Shown: positions 12,653 to 19,436 of the stretch, one piece after another
Position numbering within the stretch: the first letter of the stretch is position 1
Layout of the letters: each line of letters begins with the position of its first letter
Source of the DNA: a virus
Strand: one strand, 5' to 3'
DNA: 23,745 nt
Virus record (IMG/VR): IMGVR_UViG_3300009068_002930
Coordinates: 1-23,745 of that record
The notes under the pieces: generated by a model
The model's database searches: none
What the model saw: only the letters and a program-made list of their open reading frames with translations
What the model was told of the DNA's origin: nothing
Program-made: the position numbers and the translations under genes

Positions 12653-13326
12653 TGTCTATGGTGTGGGATAAGATGATTCCATTATCGGAATCAATTATTG
12701 ATAGATTCAAAGAGTGTGACATTTTACCAATAGATAGTAAATATGAACATTCTGATATTGATTTCACTTGGAAAAATTATCTATTCAAATCTGATAAGTT
12801 TCGACGATCACATATTGAAATTGTAGATGCAAGAGAATCTAAAAAGATGTGGGTTATGCACATGACCGTATTTCCGCATCTCAATGACCCTGCTCCAATA
12901 TTTGGATTTGATGTGGTATGTGGAGCAAATAAGATTACTGGCGCATTCCATGATTTTTCTAAATCTGGCGATAGTGTAATTTATAATTGGTATCAAGATA
13001 AGATGTCATCTATAAATTGGACTAAGCCAAGAGAACTACCAGATTGGGCAAAGCGGATTTTTAGCCCGGGAATGCTTGCGGCAGGAAATGTTAGTACAGA
13101 AGAAGAATTGGATAAATTGATTAACGTTGCTATAGACAATTTAGATTATTTCCTTTATAATGTAGGGAATGAGAGAAATAGTAATAGTTATATAGACCCC
13201 TATAACAATTATTGTATTAATCAAAAGTTGAATCATCATACATTAGCAATGATGGTTAATCTAGGTGTGGACGAAACCAATTTTAAAAACTTCATGGACG
13301 AAATTTTATTTCCAGAATTAAAATGA
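12652..13326 (+). CDS. pcyX: ferredoxin-dependent bilin reductase, PcyX-like
   Basis: A 224-residue member of the PcyA/PebS/PcyX family, which reduces biliverdin with electrons from ferredoxin. The core reads MHMTVFPHLNDPAPIFGFDV (69-88), then VCGANKITGAFHDFS. His70 and Asp87 lie 17 residues apart, as do PcyA His88 and Asp105, and Glu56 in HIEI is a candidate for PcyA Glu76. The C-terminal part has NYCINQKLNHHTLAMMVNLG, a family feature. Assignment to PcyX (phycoerythrobilin by four-electron reduction) and not to PcyA or PebS is by context and overall feel; the family is certain, the product is not. It is coupled to ho1 upstream and to the gp33-like gene downstream (ATGA). Confidence 0.85.
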   Translation: MSMVWDKMIPLSESIIDRFKECDILPIDSKYEHSDIDFTWKNYLFKSDKFRRSHIEIVDARESKKMWVMHMTVFPHLNDPAPIFGFDVVCGANKITGAFHDFSKSGDSVIYNWYQDKMSSINWTKPRELPDWAKRIFSPGMLAAGNVSTEEELDKLINVAIDNLDYFLYNVGNERNSNSYIDPYNNYCINQKLNHHTLAMMVNLGVDETNFKNFMDEILFPELK

Positions 13327-13586
13327 TACAAGAAAACGAAATTTTAACCGATAGTTTAATTATTACAAAACGATTTAGATCGCCTAACGAGTTCTCATTG
13401 TATATCGAAGAACTTGTTGCTAAGGAACATATTAGTTACATGGATGCAGTAATTCAATATTGTAACGAAATTGATATTGATGTAGAATCTGTTGCAAACT
13501 TAATTAATAAGTCCCTCAAGGATAAGATTCAATACGAGGCCGAGGAACAAAATTATATGAAACCAAGGGGCAAACTGCCACTATGA
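13323..13586 (+). CDS. 33: late transcription coactivator (T4 gp33-like)
   Basis: An 87-residue protein resembling the marine-phage version of T4 gp33. The central SLYIEELVAKEHISYMDAVI, then QYCNEIDIDVESVANLINKSLKDKIQYEAE, and a C-terminal GKLPL are typical. In T4, gp33 bridges RNA polymerase and the gp45 sliding clamp at late promoters together with sigma gp55. TATAAATA late promoters in this window (20472, 20493) fit this role. It overlaps the bilin reductase stop and the gp59 start by 4 bases each (ATGA). The gp33-gp59 adjacency matches T4, although the order is reversed. Confidence 0.82.
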   Translation: MIQENEILTDSLIITKRFRSPNEFSLYIEELVAKEHISYMDAVIQYCNEIDIDVESVANLINKSLKDKIQYEAEEQNYMKPRGKLPL

Positions 13587-14194
13587 CAATGGATGAATTT
13601 TCAGTTTATAAAATGTATATTGCTCTTAAATTGCATTTTACAACAGACAAATATGATGTAGTTAAACAACGGGGAAAGGTCAAAGCAAGCCGACAAGCTT
13701 TTGCAAAAAGAACTGATCTTTTCTCTATTAGAAAAATTTCCAAAACTTATTCTGACGAAGAGGTTGCTAATTTTTTAGTTGCAAATTTCGTTTCCGGCGA
13801 TCGCTGGGGAGGGATGTTTGATATTGATGCTGGCGAAAGATATCAACTTTGGAAAAAGAAAATTGAGAGTTTATCTTATAATTTTTCTCAAGATTTGGAT
13901 GCACTGCTTGCAGAAATGGAAGATAAAAATTTAAGTTTATCAGAAATCTTTAATGTGCAATCGGGTCAACACCCATATATAATTAAAGCGTTTTTAAGAA
14001 AAACAATTAGCATTGAAACCTTGGTTATATTGGAAAAGCTTAACAAGTATGTAGAAGTTTTTGATAAAGAAATTACTGACACTATAGTTTGGCCCGATAT
14101 ATCTAGATTGATTAAAAAGTATAAACCATTTTTATCTATAGATACGGAAAAATTTAATGGAATCTTTAGACAACGAATTAGAAACGCAGGGTAG
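13583..14194 (+). CDS. 59: helicase loader (T4 gp59)
   Basis: A 203-residue protein close in length to T4 gp59 (217). gp59 loads the gp41 helicase onto gp32-covered forked DNA. Visible family features are MDEFSVYKMYIALKLHFTTDKYD at the start, FVSGDRWGGMFD near 70-81, SLSYNFSQDLDALL, GQHPYIIKAFLRKTISIETL near 130-150, and the end block WPDISRLIKKYKPFLSID. All-alpha composition with many basic residues fits the known fold. It lies three genes upstream of its partner gp32. The ATG overlaps the gp33 stop, and the next gene begins inside its last 38 bases. Confidence 0.93.
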   Translation: MTMDEFSVYKMYIALKLHFTTDKYDVVKQRGKVKASRQAFAKRTDLFSIRKISKTYSDEEVANFLVANFVSGDRWGGMFDIDAGERYQLWKKKIESLSYNFSQDLDALLAEMEDKNLSLSEIFNVQSGQHPYIIKAFLRKTISIETLVILEKLNKYVEVFDKEITDTIVWPDISRLIKKYKPFLSIDTEKFNGIFRQRIRNAG

Positions 14195-14375
14195 GTTTAA
14201 AAAACTAGAGGAAGATCTTGTTAGAATGCAAGATCTACTAGCTTACCAACAAGAAGCGATAAAGGATACGCAACGATATTTAATTAAAGTTGCGCACGGT
14301 CAACAGGAACTTAGCAAGCGTTTGCTTGCTTGGCCGTATATCAAAGTTCCGACAAAAAAGACGAAAGATGTTTAA
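14157..14375 (+). CDS. SlyX-like coiled-coil protein, 72 aa
   Basis: A 72-residue protein whose first 38 bases lie within the gp59 gene in another frame. Residues 10-58 form heptad-like helices (FKKLEEDLVRMQDLLAYQQE, then AIKDTQRYLIKVAHGQQELSKRL) followed by the short conserved-looking end AWPYIKVPTK. This pattern is shared with small SlyX-like proteins in T4-like marine phages whose function is unknown. It probably forms a dimeric or trimeric coiled coil. Its position between gp59 and gp32 suggests a replication link, which is inference. Confidence 0.7.
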   Translation: MESLDNELETQGRFKKLEEDLVRMQDLLAYQQEAIKDTQRYLIKVAHGQQELSKRLLAWPYIKVPTKKTKDV

Positions 14376-14392
14376 TATTTTTATATTGCAAA

Positions 14393-14581
14393 ATGGACAA
14401 TTACAGGAAAAAAGATAATTACGAGCGTGAGAAGAAGATTCGCCGGGTAGAAAAGGGCAATCACAAACTTGACAAGCATCGAAAGATTATATATAATATG
14501 ACACCATCGAGTAAAGACGATGATGTATTTGATGAATATCTAGATTATGCATACGAAAATCAAAAAATTAAACGACGTTAA
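14393..14581 (+). CDS. small charged hypothetical, 62 aa
   Basis: A 62-residue highly charged protein: a basic first half (DNYRKKDNYEREKKIRRVEK) and an acidic patch (SKDDDVFDEYLDYAYE), ending KIKRR. The start is unsure. ATG 14393 lacks a ribosome site, but an upstream in-frame ATG at 14330 would overlap the previous gene and add hydrophobic residues of a different character. A perfect sigma70 promoter (14469-14497) lies inside the frame, and a second in-frame ATG follows it at 14499. No known motif. It may be translated by coupling with the gene before. Confidence 0.5.
   Translation: MDNYRKKDNYEREKKIRRVEKGNHKLDKHRKIIYNMTPSSKDDDVFDEYLDYAYENQKIKRR
14469..14497 (+). promoter_or_regulatory. consensus sigma70 promoter upstream of gp32
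   Basis: TTGACA at 14469-14474 and TATAAT at 14492-14497, spacer 17 bases, located inside the small gene 14393-14581. The start is expected near 14504, giving a leader of about 117 bases before gp32. Unlike the other three it lacks the GTTATAAT context, so it is somewhat less certain. Confidence 0.65.
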
Positions 14582-14600
14582 TACTACGCACATACTACGC
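14581..14600 (+). repeat. tandem 11-base repeat in the gp32 leader
   Basis: ATACTACGC occurs at 14581-14589 and 14592-14600 (period 11), and a third partial unit ATACG follows at 14603-14607, just before the AAAGGAA ribosome site. A short tandem repeat beside the start of an autoregulated gene could be a gp32-binding or mRNA-stability element. Confidence 0.5.
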
Positions 14601-14620
14601 CAATACGAAAGGAAATTATC

Positions 14621-15544
14621 ATGGCATTCACATCACTAGCAGATCTACGCAAATCTCGCGGAGGCTTCGATTCTTTAATGAAAGAAGTTGAAAAGATCGC
14701 AAATCCCCAATCAGAATCTAACAACAAAAACGATGACCGCTACTGGCAACCAGAAGTTGACAAAGCAGGAAATGGTTATGCTGTTATCCGATTTTTGGCG
14801 CCACCTAAAGGCGAAGAACTTCCATGGGTTCGCATTTGGAATCATGGTTTTCAGGGACCTACCGGAAAATGGTATATTGAGAATTCTTTAACTACTCTTG
14901 GTAAACAAGATCCTGTTTCAGAACTTAATACTGAACTATGGAATTCCGGTTCAGAAGCAAATAAAGAAGTTGCTCGAAAACAGAAACGTAAACTAACTTA
15001 TATCACAAATATTCTTATTGTACAGGATACTAAGCATCCCGAGAATGAGGGTAAAGTATTCTTGTATAAGTTTGGTAAGAAAATCTTTGATAAGATTAAA
15101 GACGTTGCAGAGCCACAATTTGAGGATGAGAAACCACTTAACCCGTTTGATTTCTGGGAAGGTGCAAACTTCAAGTTGAAGATTCGCAATGTAGAGGGAT
15201 ATCGTAATTATGACAAATCAGAATTTGATAGTCCGAGTCCAGTATCCAATGATGATTCTATCATCGAGGCAATCTGGTCTAAACAACATTCATTGACTGC
15301 GTTCTTAGAACCTAAGAACTTTAAATCATATGATGAGTTGAAGAAAAAACTTACTATGGTTCTTTCTAATGGTGCACCTCCGGTTAAACCTGCAGAAAGT
15401 GTTGATCTAGATGAAGGTACAACATTTACAAAACCAGCAGCACAAGTTACTCGAGCTCCAACACCTACTCCTAAACAGGATGTAAATTTTGACGATGACG
15501 ATGAATCTTTGTCATATTTCTCAAAGTTGGCGAGCGACGACTAA
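14621..15544 (+). CDS. 32: single-stranded DNA-binding protein (T4 gp32)
   Basis: A 307-residue SSB close to the T4 length (301). The N-terminus MAFTSLADLRKSRGGFDSLM is the basic cooperativity region. The OB core (about 45-215) contains AVIRFLAPP, WVRIWNHGFQ, YIENSLTTLG and GKVFLYKFGKKIFDKI. The C-terminal tail is acidic (VNFDDDDESLSYFSKLASDD), as needed for partner contacts with gp59, RNase H and others. The zinc ribbon of T4 gp32 (His64, Cys77, Cys87, Cys90) is not there: the protein has no cysteine at all, as I recall for cyanophage gp32. The ribosome site is AAAGGAA. The upstream leader carries its own promoter and a tandem repeat, suggesting dedicated regulation. Confidence 0.95.
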   Translation: MAFTSLADLRKSRGGFDSLMKEVEKIANPQSESNNKNDDRYWQPEVDKAGNGYAVIRFLAPPKGEELPWVRIWNHGFQGPTGKWYIENSLTTLGKQDPVSELNTELWNSGSEANKEVARKQKRKLTYITNILIVQDTKHPENEGKVFLYKFGKKIFDKIKDVAEPQFEDEKPLNPFDFWEGANFKLKIRNVEGYRNYDKSEFDSPSPVSNDDSIIEAIWSKQHSLTAFLEPKNFKSYDELKKKLTMVLSNGAPPVKPAESVDLDEGTTFTKPAAQVTRAPTPTPKQDVNFDDDDESLSYFSKLASDD

Positions 15545-15557
15545 TAAAGGAAATAAA

Positions 15558-15749
15558 ATGAGTTTTAAAGCAAGCGTAATTATATTATGTACATCTTTAG
15601 TAATGGCTCATTCGGGGTTTGCTGTAGCGGCAACCCCGGTTAAGAAAAACAATCTTGAAATTCGAAAGATTGAAAATAGGCATAAAAATGAAAAGAGGGT
15701 CAAAAAACCTAAACCAAAGGTTAAAAGACCTTCAGAATTGAAGAAGTAA
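15558..15749 (+). CDS. small exported basic protein, 63 aa
   Basis: A 63-residue protein starting at ATG 15558 with AAAGGAA upstream. An in-frame earlier ATG would lie inside gp32 and spoil the signal peptide. Residues 1-25 form a signal peptide (ASVIILCTSLVMAHSGFAVA core). The mature part is almost only Lys, Arg, Pro, Glu and Asn (KNEKRVKKPKPKVKRPSEL). Such a peptide could bind wall or membrane polyanions after export, but nothing proves this. It is the last gene before the terminator at 15754. Function unknown. Confidence 0.65.
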   Translation: MSFKASVIILCTSLVMAHSGFAVAATPVKKNNLEIRKIENRHKNEKRVKKPKPKVKRPSELKK

Positions 15750-15753
15750 AAGA

Positions 15754-15777
15754 AAGCCCAGGAAACTGGGCTTTTTT
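15754..15777 (+). terminator. rho-independent terminator
   Basis: AAGCCCAG (15754-15761), GAAA tetraloop, CTGGGCTT (15766-15773), continuing into a run of six T (15772-15777). The stem is perfect over 8 bp. It closes the rightward gp32 transcript and lies between convergent genes. The A-rich left flank may give weaker termination of the leftward transcript too. Confidence 0.93.
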
Positions 15778-15782
15778 ATTGA

Positions 15783-17333
15783 CTATCTATCCGTGTATGT
15801 TGATCGTTTATCTTGCCACCTATTAAATGAGCTAAAACTGGAATGAGGAGAGGGCGGAGTACCTATAATTGTTTGTTCTGTATTATTTACGACTTTATTT
15901 GATACGAACGGCGCAATTGTATTTGTTTGTGTTGTTTGTGGACTTAATTTTAAATCTGTATTTGTACCAGTTACGTTTTCTAAAACATTTTTTAGTGCCG
16001 GCGATTCTTTTGGCGAAACTAATTCTGTAGGTTGATTTGGAAACTTTAATGTTTTATTACTTGGTTGTATTGTTTCTGATTGTTTTATTATACCTTTAAG
16101 TTTTTCTTCTCCGCCCCAATTTTTTATTTCTTCAGTTGTTCCCTTTTGTAAAATATATTTGGCTTCGTCTGGACTAGGTAATTCTAATTTATCTTTTTCT
16201 GAATCTTGTTTTAAGCCAGCTGTTTCAGCATTAATCCTATCATATTTTGCTTGTCTAACTGTATTCGATAAAGCGTTAAAAGGAAGTAGATCGCCTACCT
16301 TTTCAATGCCGCGACCCACACCAGAAATTACTTGCTGGCCGGTAGACATTTTTTCCCAATTTTTATCATCCTGAGATTCGTCTATCTTAAGATCATTTCC
16401 TTTTTCGTCTTTACCAACACCAAATTCTCCTGCAACATAATCTAGACCAGAAACGGCACCGGTTACTGCTGCCCCGGCTACTGCTGTTCTACCGATTGCT
16501 GCTACCGAAGGTCCAATACGACTTGGTGAACCTGGCTTGCCGCCGCTAGATTTGCCGCCAGAACCTTTGCCGCCTGAACTCCCAGGAATGTCTATGCCGA
16601 TACCGCCACCTCCACCGGCAGCAGACAATACGTCAGACAATTTATCAGCAATTGCCTCTGCCAATTTTTCCCTATCTTCATTTTTAGCACTTTCAGAATT
16701 TGGTTCAATTCCTTTTGCTTTATCCGAAGAAGATACCATATTATTGGCAATAATTTTTTTAATGTTTATTGCTTCTTCAAGTATTTGTTTTTGGGTCTTA
16801 TCATCTTTTAAATCTATAAGAACTTCAACCATGTCCGATAATACTTTATTTGTAGATTCAGAAGAAACCGAAGGAGGTACTGTAACAGACGGAGAAATTT
16901 CTTTTGGAGTATCTTGAACCAAATCTTCTCTAGGAATTACGTTTCCCATATCTCCAAATTTATTTTCTACAACCGAAGTTTCATTTGGCGTTTGTAATAT
17001 TGGTTCAGTTGGTTCAATTGTTTCGGGGGGTTCTTCAGTTGCAACTTTGTTAATATTTTCGGGCAAAGAAGATTTTCCAAATCCAAGAAATTTCGGCAAA
17101 TCTTTTGTAATAGGGGACGCAAACCCTTTACCAAAATCTTTAATATTTCCAAGTAACGTTTTTGGAGATGCGTTGGGGTCTTCTTCAGGTTTTCCTGCAC
17201 GTTTTTCTAGTGTTGCAGTAAGTGTATCTAAAGCAGTTTTTAAATCATTTATATCTTTATGCGCCAGCCCATCCTTGCCGAATAATTGAATTAATTCAAC
17301 AAGTGGATTTTCAGAATTTGATGTTGTATCCAT
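15783..17333 (-). CDS. low-complexity tail protein, tape-measure or hub candidate
   Basis: A 516-residue protein whose start overlaps the holin stop (TAATG). It has an N-terminal helical region (1-60), a long Pro/Glu/Thr/Ser-rich segment (about 85-165), charged helices (160-240), a Gly-rich stretch (240-266), a hydrophobic Ala/Val/Gly stretch (273-300), and a C-terminal region rich in Asn/Thr (TNTIAPFVSNKVVNNTEQTI) ending in SSFNRWQDKRSTYTDR. Marine T4-like tape-measure or baseplate-hub proteins (gp29 role) have similar low-complexity and Asn/Thr-rich ends. It follows the gp26/gp51 chaperone pair, as tape measures usually do. The exact role is inference. Confidence 0.6.
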   Translation of the reverse strand: MDTTSNSENPLVELIQLFGKDGLAHKDINDLKTALDTLTATLEKRAGKPEEDPNASPKTLLGNIKDFGKGFASPITKDLPKFLGFGKSSLPENINKVATEEPPETIEPTEPILQTPNETSVVENKFGDMGNVIPREDLVQDTPKEISPSVTVPPSVSSESTNKVLSDMVEVLIDLKDDKTQKQILEEAINIKKIIANNMVSSSDKAKGIEPNSESAKNEDREKLAEAIADKLSDVLSAAGGGGGIGIDIPGSSGGKGSGGKSSGGKPGSPSRIGPSVAAIGRTAVAGAAVTGAVSGLDYVAGEFGVGKDEKGNDLKIDESQDDKNWEKMSTGQQVISGVGRGIEKVGDLLPFNALSNTVRQAKYDRINAETAGLKQDSEKDKLELPSPDEAKYILQKGTTEEIKNWGGEEKLKGIIKQSETIQPSNKTLKFPNQPTELVSPKESPALKNVLENVTGTNTDLKLSPQTTQTNTIAPFVSNKVVNNTEQTIIGTPPSPHSSFSSFNRWQDKRSTYTDR

Positions 17334-17950
17334 TATAGGGCAGGTCTTCTAACCACCGGTTTTATTGCTAAGCTTGATTGTGGTGAAGGATTTCCGAATC
17401 CAACCGGAGATCCAAACGTAGACGCTCCAGCGCTTGGACTGCTACCAAAGCCGTTTGATGCGGGGACTGGTGCATCAAACCCACCGGAGTTGCCGAAACC
17501 TCCTGCTGCTGGTGCGCCAAATGCTGTTGAGCCACCTGCTGGTGAATTAAATCCTCCATTGTTCATTCCTCCGGGTTGATTGCTTACATTTACTGTATTT
17601 TGTGCGCCGGGCGGCACATACGTTGTGCCAGCGTTGGATGGCAATTGCATACCTCCGTTATTAGCACCGTTTAATTTTTCTTGAGTTCTACCATGTGCAG
17701 CAATACCAAGTACAGCTCCCATTGCTACGTGGAATAATCCTGCCCCCTGTAGAGTTAATGGCTGCCATTGGACGTTAACTGATCCTTTACTTAATGATTG
17801 TAGTAAACTCCAAAAAATAGGAGCAATTACAAAATCAAAAGTACATACAGACATATACATCCAACCCATCATTGGACGCCATTTGCTGTTCATCCAATCT
17901 TCTTTTTTCTTTTCACTAGCACTCATTTTTTCTTCTTGTTCTTCGGCCAT
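17333..17950 (-). CDS. 3TM-type holin with Gly-rich tail
   Basis: A 205-residue protein. The first 95 residues match the GTA_holin_3TM family: a charged N-terminus, then EDWMNSKWRPMMGWMYMSVC, a hydrophobic segment (28-50), WQPLTLQGAGLFHVAMGAVL (second segment 68-85) and GIAAHGRTQEKLNG. The remaining 110 residues are a Gly/Ala/Pro/Ser/Asn-rich disordered tail, longer than in most family members. Holins make the inner-membrane lesion that releases or activates endolysins. It lies between the tail chaperone gp51 and a tail protein, which is odd for a lysis gene but would make it a late product. AAGGGG precedes the start. Confidence 0.78.
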   Translation of the reverse strand: MAEEQEEKMSASEKKKEDWMNSKWRPMMGWMYMSVCTFDFVIAPIFWSLLQSLSKGSVNVQWQPLTLQGAGLFHVAMGAVLGIAAHGRTQEKLNGANNGGMQLPSNAGTTYVPPGAQNTVNVSNQPGGMNNGGFNSPAGGSTAFGAPAAGGFGNSGGFDAPVPASNGFGSSPSAGASTFGSPVGFGNPSPQSSLAIKPVVRRPAL

Positions 17951-17952
17951 TT

Positions 17953-18147
17953 TTAACCCCTTGCTGCTTTTTTAGCTTTTATTTTTTCATTTTCCTCATT
18001 GATATAATTTACTAATAACGAAACGTATATTTCTCTTTCCCATGGCAACATATTTTCTATTTCTGTTAATGAGTATTTATGGTGCTGCATTAACGAAAAA
18101 TTTAATTGAAAATAATTTACAAGACTTTCATGAGAAAGAGTTAGACG
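17953..18147 (-). CDS. 51: gp51-like tail assembly chaperone part, -1 frame
   Basis: A 64-codon frame in -1 relation to the end of gp26, ending with TAA at 17955-17953. It reads RLTLSHESLVNYFQLNFSLM, then QHHKYSLTEIENMLPWEREI, then YVSLLVNYINEENEKIKAKK. The LTEIExMxPWERExY pattern is the hallmark of gp51-like partner domains in T4-like phages. The only ATG (18090) would give just 45 residues and cut off the conserved LSHESL...NF part. Combined with a slippery site at 18147-18153, this favours synthesis as a gp26-gp51 fusion of 293 residues. In T4, gp51 is needed for baseplate hub assembly. Confidence 0.75.
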   Translation of the reverse strand, partial: RLTLSHESLVNYFQLNFSLMQHHKYSLTEIENMLPWEREIYVSLLVNYINEENEKIKAKKAARG

Positions 18148-18833
18148 AAAAAATTTTGTAGACCCTCCAAGTCTACAATATTTAAATGGTTACATTTAGG
18201 ACATTCTGCCTCAATATGATGTACAAGTTTAGGAATGTTTCTAAAAAATTCTTCCAACAAATCAAATTGTTTCTTTGTAAATGCACTAACAAATGTATTT
18301 AATTCTTCCTGAGAATATGATTTTCTATCATAATAATCTTCAGGGGTAAATACTGCTTCTATACAGTTTGTAATCAATTCTACTATTTTAATACTATCCG
18401 CATTATTATGTATATCTAACATTTCATCAAATTTTGGATAACGTAAAACTACACCAATTGTGTCATTTATCATTATCTTATTATCTACAGTATTTTTTGT
18501 AACCTTAAGATCTGTTATATTAATTGTATGATCTATTTTATTCTCACAGATACAATTTACAATTATATCGGCACTTTCACTTATAGATTTTGCTCGAATA
18601 TTTAGGAACAAATATTCAACATCAAAGTGAGCGAGTTTGTCTATGTCTAATTTTTTAAACGTACAATTATCTACAAGTTCCGTAACTATTCTAGATATTT
18701 CCCCAACATCTGCTTCTACATTAGTTAAAAGTATTTTATATTCTTTAACTAAGAATGGTCTATATTTAACAGTTTTCCCGGTTGAAGGTAATGTCAATTC
18801 GTAGGATGGAGTTTCTAATATTGGTAAAGCCAT
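18141..18833 (-). CDS. 26: baseplate hub / tail assembly chaperone (T4 gp26)
   Basis: A 230-residue protein resembling T4 gp26 (208). It starts MALPILETPSYELTLPSTGK and continues VKYRPFLVKEYKILL, a typical beginning for marine T4-like gp26. Cys94/Cys96 (NCIC) and Cys211/Cys214 (CPKC) could form one zinc site. Its last codons carry the slippery sequence leading into gp51. In T4 genes 26 and 51 are adjacent and both act in hub assembly; in many tailed phages two frameshift-linked proteins in this place are tail chaperones for the tape measure. The ribosome site AAAGGA lies before the start. Confidence 0.82.
   Translation of the reverse strand: MALPILETPSYELTLPSTGKTVKYRPFLVKEYKILLTNVEADVGEISRIVTELVDNCTFKKLDIDKLAHFDVEYLFLNIRAKSISESADIIVNCICENKIDHTINITDLKVTKNTVDNKIMINDTIGVVLRYPKFDEMLDIHNNADSIKIVELITNCIEAVFTPEDYYDRKSYSQEELNTFVSAFTKKQFDLLEEFFRNIPKLVHHIEAECPKCNHLNIVDLEGLQNFFV
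18147..18153 (-). promoter_or_regulatory. candidate -1 frameshift site between gp26 and gp51
   Basis: On the minus strand the end of gp26 reads AAAATTTTTTC. In gp26 phase this contains T TTT TTC (18153-18147) and, overlapping it, A AAT TTT; both fit X XXY YYZ. A 5-bp hairpin CTTTC/GAAAG begins 8 bases downstream. The gp26 stop follows 3 bases after the heptamer. Confidence 0.65.
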
Positions 18834-18849
18834 AATATATCCTTTATAA

Positions 18850-19428
18850 TTAAATTATTGTCCCGATTGCTTTTACAGGATCTTTTATTGTAGGGGCAAA
18901 ATTATTAGACCCAGTTGTTACCCATTTCCTGTAACTAAATGTTACGTTTAGTTTATGCGCTTGGTTATTCGCGCCCATGTTTAAGTCCATCATATTAACA
19001 GCTCTAGGAAATGCGTCTATTAATGTAACATCATATATTATTTCATTTTTTTCGTTTAGTTGTTTAATTAAGATATCTGAAGTATAATCTTCTTGATACT
19101 GGACATTAAAAGAATTTGGATTTACAACCTTAAATACCCAATCGTCAAAATATTTTTTAACATTAAAGTTTGCATCTACATAAAATGTCATAGTTATTGC
19201 CTCGCCACCAAATTCTGTAGATACTGGTTTTTGGTATGCTGGGCCATAAATTCTAAGACCTTTTGTGTTAATATTAATTCCTGGAAGATTTGATATTTCG
19301 CAAAATAAACTTACTAGTTTAGAATCACTATTCGTACGGGAAAACCAAACCTCAAATTTATTTGGTTTAGATAGTCCTCGACCTCTTATTTCAGAGATAA
19401 AATTTGATAAGTTGAACGCAGATTTCAT
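18850..19428 (-). CDS. tail tube family protein (gp19/gp54-like)
   Basis: A 192-residue protein. The frame is open further upstream, but that part overlaps the preceding gene and is Arg/Cys-rich, whereas ATG 19428 has AAGGA just before it and gives a natural start (MKSAFNLSNFISEIRGRGLS). The core has KPNKFEVWF, CEISNLPGININTKGLRIYG, EAITMTFYVDANFNVKKYFD, DVTLIDAFPRAVNMMDLNMG and LNVTFSYRKWV. These are the strands and turns of the gp19 tail tube fold, also used by gp54 and gp48. By position it could be the baseplate-tube initiator gp54 or a second tube-like protein. T4 gp54 is longer (320), so the exact label is left open. Confidence 0.82.
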   Translation of the reverse strand: MKSAFNLSNFISEIRGRGLSKPNKFEVWFSRTNSDSKLVSLFCEISNLPGININTKGLRIYGPAYQKPVSTEFGGEAITMTFYVDANFNVKKYFDDWVFKVVNPNSFNVQYQEDYTSDILIKQLNEKNEIIYDVTLIDAFPRAVNMMDLNMGANNQAHKLNVTFSYRKWVTTGSNNFAPTIKDPVKAIGTII

Positions 19429-19436
19429 TCTAATCC

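Noticed and set aside
12128-13326. Evidence for a cyanophage
   Set aside because: ho1 and bilin reductases occur in cyanophages, but no photosynthesis genes are visible here, the reductase looks PcyX-like, and the tmRNA layout and tag do not suggest marine cyanobacteria. The host is still not proven.
15783-17333. Opposite-strand reading frames across the low-complexity tail gene
   Set aside because: Several plus-strand frames stay open because of the Pro/Ser/Gly-rich coding; they lack ribosome sites and oppose the operon direction.
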